Origin: Nitrospinae bacterium CG22_combo_CG10-13_8_21_14_all_47_10
Lineage (GTDB): Bacteria > Nitrospinota > Nitrospinia > Nitrospinales > VA-1
Assembly (NCBI GenBank): GCA_002786505.1
Contig: PCTK01000182.1
Span: 1 to 7,917 of the forward strand
Direction of reading: 5' to 3'
DNA length: 7,917 bases
Part shown: positions 4,330 to 7,917 of the stretch, in pieces
Layout of the letters: the number at the start of each line of letters is the position of its first letter
Numbering within the stretch: position 1 is the first letter of the stretch
The notes under the pieces: generated by a model
The model's database searches: none
What the model was told of the DNA's origin: nothing
What the model saw: only the letters and a program-made list of their open reading frames with translations
Program-made: the position numbers and the translations under genes

Positions 4330-6401
4330 TCGGTCGCTTACTTCATGCCGTGAACCTGGTTCTGGTAACTTTAATTCTTCTTGTGATCCTGGTTGTTACT
4401 GGCCTGTATTTTTGGTTAAGCCAGGATTTGCCTCAACTCCCCAAAAATCTGCAAAATATCAACCTCAGCCTTCCGACAGAAATTTATTCTTCGGATGGTG
4501 AGCGTATTAAGATTCTCGGTGAAAGGCATCCCATTGCCCTTGAGGATATTTCTCCTTTTTTCACAAAAGCCATCATTGGTGTTGAAGACTCCCGATTTTA
4601 TCAGCATAGCGGAATAGACCATAGAGGATTAGTCCGTGCCTTATGGACTAACCTTCGTCAAAAAAGGATTGCCCAGGGAGGAAGCACGATCACTCAGCAA
4701 CTTTCCAAAAACCTGTTTTTTTCTTTTGAGAGAAACTGGGTTCGTAAGATCAAAGAGCTTTTGATTGCCTTCCAGCTGGAATCGACTTTCACTAAAGACC
4801 AGATTCTTGAGGCTTATTGCAATCAGATATATTTTGGTAGCGGTGCTTATGGGGTTGAAGAAGCGGCGCAAATATATTTCAGAAAGCGCGCCAAGGACCT
4901 GACTTTACTTCAAGCGGCTCTTCTTGCCGGTCTCCCTAATTCGCCTAACAATGCGAACCCATTCGCGCATTACGAAAGAGCAATGCAAAGAACGAAATAT
5001 GTGCTGAACAGGATGACTGCGGAAAACCTGATTACGGTTAATGAAAAAGAATTGGCTCTGCAGTCAAATATTGACCTGGTTCTTCCCAGGGTGGAGTCGA
5101 ACCCCAACCTTTATTTTGTTGACCAGGTGCTGGAACAAATCGAAAAGGATTACGGTAAAGAATTTGTGCATTTTGGAGGCTTAAAAATTTTTACCACACT
5201 GGATACGCGTTACCAGGAGCTTGCTTTTAAAAGTGCCCATAACCATTTGGAAGCTTTGGAAGGCAAGGTTGTCAAGGAGCAGGGTGCAGGCCCGCTTCAA
5301 GCGGCATTAGTGGCCATAGAAAATAAAAGCGGAGCCGTGCGCGCAATGCTTGGAGGGAAAGACTATTCGTATAGCCAGTTCAATCGAGCCGTATCGAACA
5401 ACCGTCTTCCGGGTTCTTCCTTCAAGCCGTTTGTGTATTTTACCGCGATGGAAGAACTTGGCTACTCACCCGCTACAGTTGTGGTGGACGAACCATTGTC
5501 TATAGACATTCCCGGTGGAGAACCTTGGACCCCCCTGAATTTTGATGAAGAGTTTGCGGGACATATTGTCCTGAAAAAAGCTTTGATGAAATCCATCAAC
5601 ATTATTTCGGCGAAGCTGGTCAATGAAGTTGGGCCGGAAAAAGTGATCCGAACGGCGCGGCAGTTTGGTATTAAAAGTCCGTTAGGGAAAAACCTTTCGC
5701 TGGCTCTGGGAACTTCCGGCCTGTCCCCTTTTGAAATGGCGTCCGCATACAGTGTTATCGCCAATCTGGGAATCTATAATGAGCCTTATTTGATCCAGCA
5801 CATTGAGGATTTTCAAGGCAACCGGCTTTACGAACATTACTATCAGGGGGTGCAACAGTTTTTGCCTGATTCCCTTTACCCGCTTCTGAACATGATGCAA
5901 GGGGTGATAGATGCTGGTACCGGACAGGTGGTGAGGAGGATGGGTTTTCGTCACCCCGCCGGAGGAAAGACCGGAACTACCAATGACTTCAAGGATGCAT
6001 GGTTCAATGCGTTTACAAAGGATATTTCAGCTTCTGTCTGGGTGGGTTTTGATAATAATAACCCTATGAAATTTAAATCCGGTAAAGGTTTGACGGGAGC
6101 CAGTGGTGCGGCACCCATCTGGGTGCATTTTATGCAAAAAGTACTGGAAGGGAAAAGCCCGATAAAATTTCCTGTTCCAGACAAGATCAAATTTGCCACC
6201 GTTGATGTACAGAAAGGCTATCTTGCTAATGAGTTTTCTCTTGAGACTTTGCAGGTTGCGGTTAAGGGAGATGTTGATCTTTCGGCGCCCGCTGTCTTAA
6301 ATGTCCCGGAGCTGGATGAAACCGGCCTTCTCCCTGACCCGGTTAACGAGCCTCTGGACTCCAAACAACCTGAAAAAAGAAATGCTGTACCAAACCCTTA
6401 A
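4326..6401 (+). CDS. Class A penicillin-binding protein 1A-type (glycosyltransferase and transpeptidase)
   Basis: This 691-aa bifunctional murein synthase polymerises lipid II into glycan strands and cross-links their peptides in the periplasm. Residues about 9-31 form the single membrane anchor. The GT51 glycosyltransferase domain (about 50-230) has all motifs: EDSRFYQHSGID with catalytic E87, GGSTITQQLSKN (118-129), RKIKELLIAFQLE with E152, and NQIYFGSGAYG (166-176). The transpeptidase domain (about 320-610) has the SxxK motif S364-K367 inside PGSSFKP, the SxN motif S423-I424-N425 and the KTG motif K548-T549-G550. Both active sites appear intact. The tail after about 640 is proline- and acid-rich, likely disordered. 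Length and order fit PBP1A/PBP1a-like proteins; subfamily assignment as mrcA or ponA is not certain. The TTG start overlaps the previous stop, and the following gene starts 20 bp before this stop. It is the functional centre of the operon. Confidence 0.96.
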   Translation: MIGRLLHAVNLVLVTLILLVILVVTGLYFWLSQDLPQLPKNLQNINLSLPTEIYSSDGERIKILGERHPIALEDISPFFTKAIIGVEDSRFYQHSGIDHRGLVRALWTNLRQKRIAQGGSTITQQLSKNLFFSFERNWVRKIKELLIAFQLESTFTKDQILEAYCNQIYFGSGAYGVEEAAQIYFRKRAKDLTLLQAALLAGLPNSPNNANPFAHYERAMQRTKYVLNRMTAENLITVNEKELALQSNIDLVLPRVESNPNLYFVDQVLEQIEKDYGKEFVHFGGLKIFTTLDTRYQELAFKSAHNHLEALEGKVVKEQGAGPLQAALVAIENKSGAVRAMLGGKDYSYSQFNRAVSNNRLPGSSFKPFVYFTAMEELGYSPATVVVDEPLSIDIPGGEPWTPLNFDEEFAGHIVLKKALMKSINIISAKLVNEVGPEKVIRTARQFGIKSPLGKNLSLALGTSGLSPFEMASAYSVIANLGIYNEPYLIQHIEDFQGNRLYEHYYQGVQQFLPDSLYPLLNMMQGVIDAGTGQVVRRMGFRHPAGGKTGTTNDFKDAWFNAFTKDISASVWVGFDNNNPMKFKSGKGLTGASGAAPIWVHFMQKVLEGKSPIKFPVPDKIKFATVDVQKGYLANEFSLETLQVAVKGDVDLSAPAVLNVPELDETGLLPDPVNEPLDSKQPEKRNAVPNP

Positions 6402-7914
6402 ATTTTATTTGGCGCGAATCGCCGTTTCGTTAATCCTGATTTTTGGATTGGGTTTTGCGCTTCTATTTTTTCTGCATGAGGTGGCACTTCAAAACGTCCA
6501 GTTTGATGATGCGGCCATCCAATGGGCCATTATCATTGTCTGTTTGTTCTTTGGGTTTATTGCATATGGAATGGTGGGAGAACAACGTTTTTTCAACGCC
6601 TTGCACTTTCTTAAAAATGTTTCTCCTCAGTCCAATCCCCATGAAATTAAAAACCAGTATGAAAACCTGTTGAGTTTCACATATTCTTCTTATTTCTTAC
6701 CGGAAACAGGGAAACAGTACAGGATTCTTGTAGTCTTGTTATACGCGGACTACTTGCTGTCTATTGGGGATGAAACTCCCAGAGCCTTGAATATTTATGT
6801 GCAGGCTTTTTTGCAAAGCCCCAAGGATTCGCGTTTTCGAAAACCCCTCCTTGCAATTCTGAATCAAGGCCGGGAACTCACCCCTGAGGAAATGGACCTG
6901 CTTCTGATTATGGTTCAGCAGGAAGAAATTCATGACCCCACTTTAACCCATTATCTTGCCGGCCTGTTTCTCAAGGCTGGGCAATGGTCCGGGAAAGTCG
7001 AACCGCTGTTTTTGAGCGCGTTGGAGGATAAGAGCGCGCTTTCCAGTGAAATCATTCAATTTGCCTTACCTATTTATCTGGCTCATAAAAGGACGGATGA
7101 ATTAGCCTTGAGATTTTACCTGTTTGCATTGAACTATCCGGTTAACGGGAAAGATGAAATTGAAAACTACCTTGCTCATAGTTATTGCGAGGGCAATCTT
7201 GCCGGAGTTGCTCCAGAACTGCATCGGAAATGCGGAGAAGTATTCGCAGGCCTGGATTCTGGACGACAAGAGGAAATTAAAAAGCAATCTGAGCAAAACC
7301 GGATCGCGTCTAAACTAAAAAAAATAAAACTTTTACGCAGGGAAGATCTTCAGGATTTGAAGCGCCTGAAAGTGGAGATGGGTCTGGTTGCAGGGCGAAT
7401 GACAATATTGATGCAGGGTGTTGGTTGGTTGAGCCGAAAAATTTTGCATGGATTTAAATGGATTCTTCTTCGGGTTCTTGATGGTCTCATCAACTTTGGG
7501 AAATTTTCTTTAAGGGGAAAACTGATTTGTTTTGTGGTTCTTTCTGTTTCAATTATGCTTGCTCTTGGCTTCAGTGAACTGGTTTCAAAAAATAAAGATA
7601 ACTTGCCTCCCGCATTGTCAACGGCATTGCCTGCGCCAAAGGCTTCAAAAGCAAAAAAAGATGATCGGGTCTTCACTGTACAAATTGCCGCGGTCGTTTC
7701 GGCCAATCAAGCGGATAAGATGGTCAGGCGTCTTAAAAAGAAAGGGGTCGAGGGTCTTTACGTGGTAAAGTCCGTGCGAAGGGCTGGAGGACATTGGTAT
7801 AAAATCAGGATAGGACAGTTCCCTTCCAAGGAACAGGCTGGCGTATATGCCAACCGGCTGGTCGATTCCAAGTCCATCAAAAACTATTTTGTGATTTCGT
7901 TGCCCAAGAATTAA
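6382..7914 (+). CDS. Three-TM membrane protein with cytoplasmic helical domain and C-terminal SPOR domain
   Basis: This 510-aa product has TM helices at about 11-32, 46-64 and 381-401. Between TM2 and TM3 lie over 300 residues of helical repeats that look TPR- or HEAT-like, including a charged possible coiled coil at about 300-345. After TM3 a proline/alanine/lysine linker leads to a SPOR domain (about 431-510) beginning FTVQIAAVVSANQADKM and including the strand WYKIRIGQF; SPOR domains bind denuded glycan strands at division sites. With the N-terminus inside, the short acidic loop 33-45 is periplasmic, the solenoid cytoplasmic and SPOR periplasmic, in line with basic residues before TM3 (RGK). 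The ATG at 6382 is chosen because it begins just before TM1 and overlaps the PBP gene by only 20 bp; an in-frame ATG at 6301 would overlap by 101 bp and add 27 unlikely residues. The Shine-Dalgarno is weak (AAAAAAG), so coupling to the PBP gene is likely. It probably links wall synthesis to cell division. Confidence 0.88.
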   Translation: MLYQTLKFYLARIAVSLILIFGLGFALLFFLHEVALQNVQFDDAAIQWAIIIVCLFFGFIAYGMVGEQRFFNALHFLKNVSPQSNPHEIKNQYENLLSFTYSSYFLPETGKQYRILVVLLYADYLLSIGDETPRALNIYVQAFLQSPKDSRFRKPLLAILNQGRELTPEEMDLLLIMVQQEEIHDPTLTHYLAGLFLKAGQWSGKVEPLFLSALEDKSALSSEIIQFALPIYLAHKRTDELALRFYLFALNYPVNGKDEIENYLAHSYCEGNLAGVAPELHRKCGEVFAGLDSGRQEEIKKQSEQNRIASKLKKIKLLRREDLQDLKRLKVEMGLVAGRMTILMQGVGWLSRKILHGFKWILLRVLDGLINFGKFSLRGKLICFVVLSVSIMLALGFSELVSKNKDNLPPALSTALPAPKASKAKKDDRVFTVQIAAVVSANQADKMVRRLKKKGVEGLYVVKSVRRAGGHWYKIRIGQFPSKEQAGVYANRLVDSKSIKNYFVISLPKN

Positions 7915-7917
7915 ATT

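Noticed and set aside
6301..6381. Upstream ATG extending the SPOR protein by 27 residues
   Set aside because: It would overlap the PBP gene by 101 bp. The ATG at 6382 begins directly before the first TM helix and gives a normal short overlap.
1..7917. Mobile element, CRISPR array, tRNA or defence system
   Set aside because: I saw no transposase or integrase motif, no regularly spaced repeats, no cloverleaf and no defence-associated domain. The single XRE protein is in a cell-wall operon and has no toxin partner.

Overview
The window reads as an ordinary chromosomal stretch from a Gram-negative bacterium of moderate GC content. It holds seven protein genes in two blocks, with the regulatory DNA between them. 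The peptidoglycan genes (a bifunctional class A PBP and a SPOR-domain membrane protein) require a periplasm and a murein wall. The overall look of the proteins (a short TPR protein plus a radical SAM enzyme, and an XRE regulator leading a PBP1A operon) suggests a deep-branching marine or environmental lineage such as Nitrospinota. That placement is an impression from protein character, not a demonstrated assignment. No transposase, phage gene, tRNA, rRNA or CRISPR array is visible.

Block 1 (1-1985, + strand). A promoter with a perfect -35 box and an extended -10 box (24-54) precedes a leader of about 130 nt. The leader contains a 9-bp inverted repeat followed by T tracts, which looks like an intrinsic terminator upstream of the first gene. 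After it come a 110-aa TPR-like protein (191-523) and a radical SAM enzyme (520-1731) joined by an ATGA stop/start overlap, so the two are probably translated together. The enzyme has a CxxxCxxC cluster and a C-terminal part reminiscent of DUF512. A 60-aa probable beta-rich protein (1803-1985) follows about 70 bp later.

Block 2 (2017-7914). A 132-aa protein of unknown function (2017-2415, - strand) converges on block 1. It diverges, across a 373-bp AT-rich intergenic region, from a four-gene + strand operon. That operon comprises an XRE-type DNA-binding protein with a basic tail (2789-3433), a single-pass membrane protein of unknown function (3439-4329, GTG start), a complete PBP1A-type glycosyltransferase/transpeptidase (4326-6401, TTG start with a strong Shine-Dalgarno) and a three-TM protein ending in a SPOR domain (6382-7914). 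The genes are 5 bp apart or overlap, so co-transcription is likely. The logical reading is a cell-wall synthesis operon in which a polymerase, a membrane partner candidate and a glycan-binding SPOR protein are made together, possibly under the XRE protein.

The most useful leads are the attenuator-like or sRNA-like leader at 61-167, the TPR/radical SAM pair, the unknown membrane protein coupled to PBP1A, and the SPOR protein whose topology puts a large helical domain in the cytoplasm. None of these amounts to a clear new defence or mobile system.
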